5,589 bases of DNA, from positions 1 through 5,589 of the forward strand of contig JAMPHH010000099.1 in assembly GCA_023663505.1 (NCBI GenBank), given 5' to 3'. The position numbers and the translations under genes are program-made. The DNA is from Muribaculum sp. (lineage in GTDB: Bacteria > Bacillota > Clostridia > Lachnospirales > Lachnospiraceae). The notes under the pieces were generated by a model, which had not been told where the DNA came from, searched no databases, and saw nothing but the letters and a program-made list of their open reading frames with translations. Positions 5,588-5,589 of this stretch are shown piece by piece (positions within the stretch are counted from its first letter, which is position 1; each line of letters opens with the position of its first letter).

Positions 5588-5589
5588 CT

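Overview
The window looks like a piece of a Clostridia chromosome, probably from a Lachnospiraceae-type gut anaerobe. The support is an arginyl-tRNA synthetase with a Lachnospiraceae-like N-terminus (NRPDLCEYQCNGAMA), a QueH-type epoxyqueuosine reductase (the enzyme used in place of QueG by many anaerobes), Gram-positive ribosome sites and promoters, and tRNA genes without an encoded CCA. This taxonomic call is an inference from recognition, not a database result.

The left fifth (about 1-1200) is visibly richer in A+T and looks accessory. It holds the 3' end of a DUF6273-family gene on the + strand and a convergent toxin-antitoxin pair on the - strand (RelB/DinJ-type antitoxin, then YoeB-type toxin). 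Between them lies an exceptionally long hairpin (419-494). Its 29 pairs include five exceptions to Watson-Crick pairing, and all five are G-U pairs when read as + strand RNA. The toxin-antitoxin promoter (1122-1149) has a small palindrome over its -35 box. Just beyond it are two tandem copies of a 15-bp repeat, and the composition changes there.

From 1282 to 5320 the DNA is G+C-richer and carries three closely spaced + strand genes: queH (last step of queuosine synthesis), argS (charging of tRNA-Arg) and a 521-residue lipoprotein with an RsiV/PdaC-like DUF4163-DUF3298 module plus an unassigned C-terminal half. Gaps of 28 and 21 bases suggest one operon. The first two genes both act on tRNA; the lipoprotein is predicted to act at the cell surface.

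The right end is a tRNA cluster with a near-consensus promoter (5358-5386). Right after the predicted start of transcription is a 7-bp leader hairpin, then tRNA-Val(UAC), then elongator tRNA-Met(CAU). The tRNA-Met carries an A-C mismatch in its T-stem. No mobile-element gene, CRISPR array, riboswitch or rRNA is visible. The most unusual items are the strand-polarised hairpin, the unassigned lipoprotein C-terminus, the tRNA leader hairpin and the T-stem mismatch.
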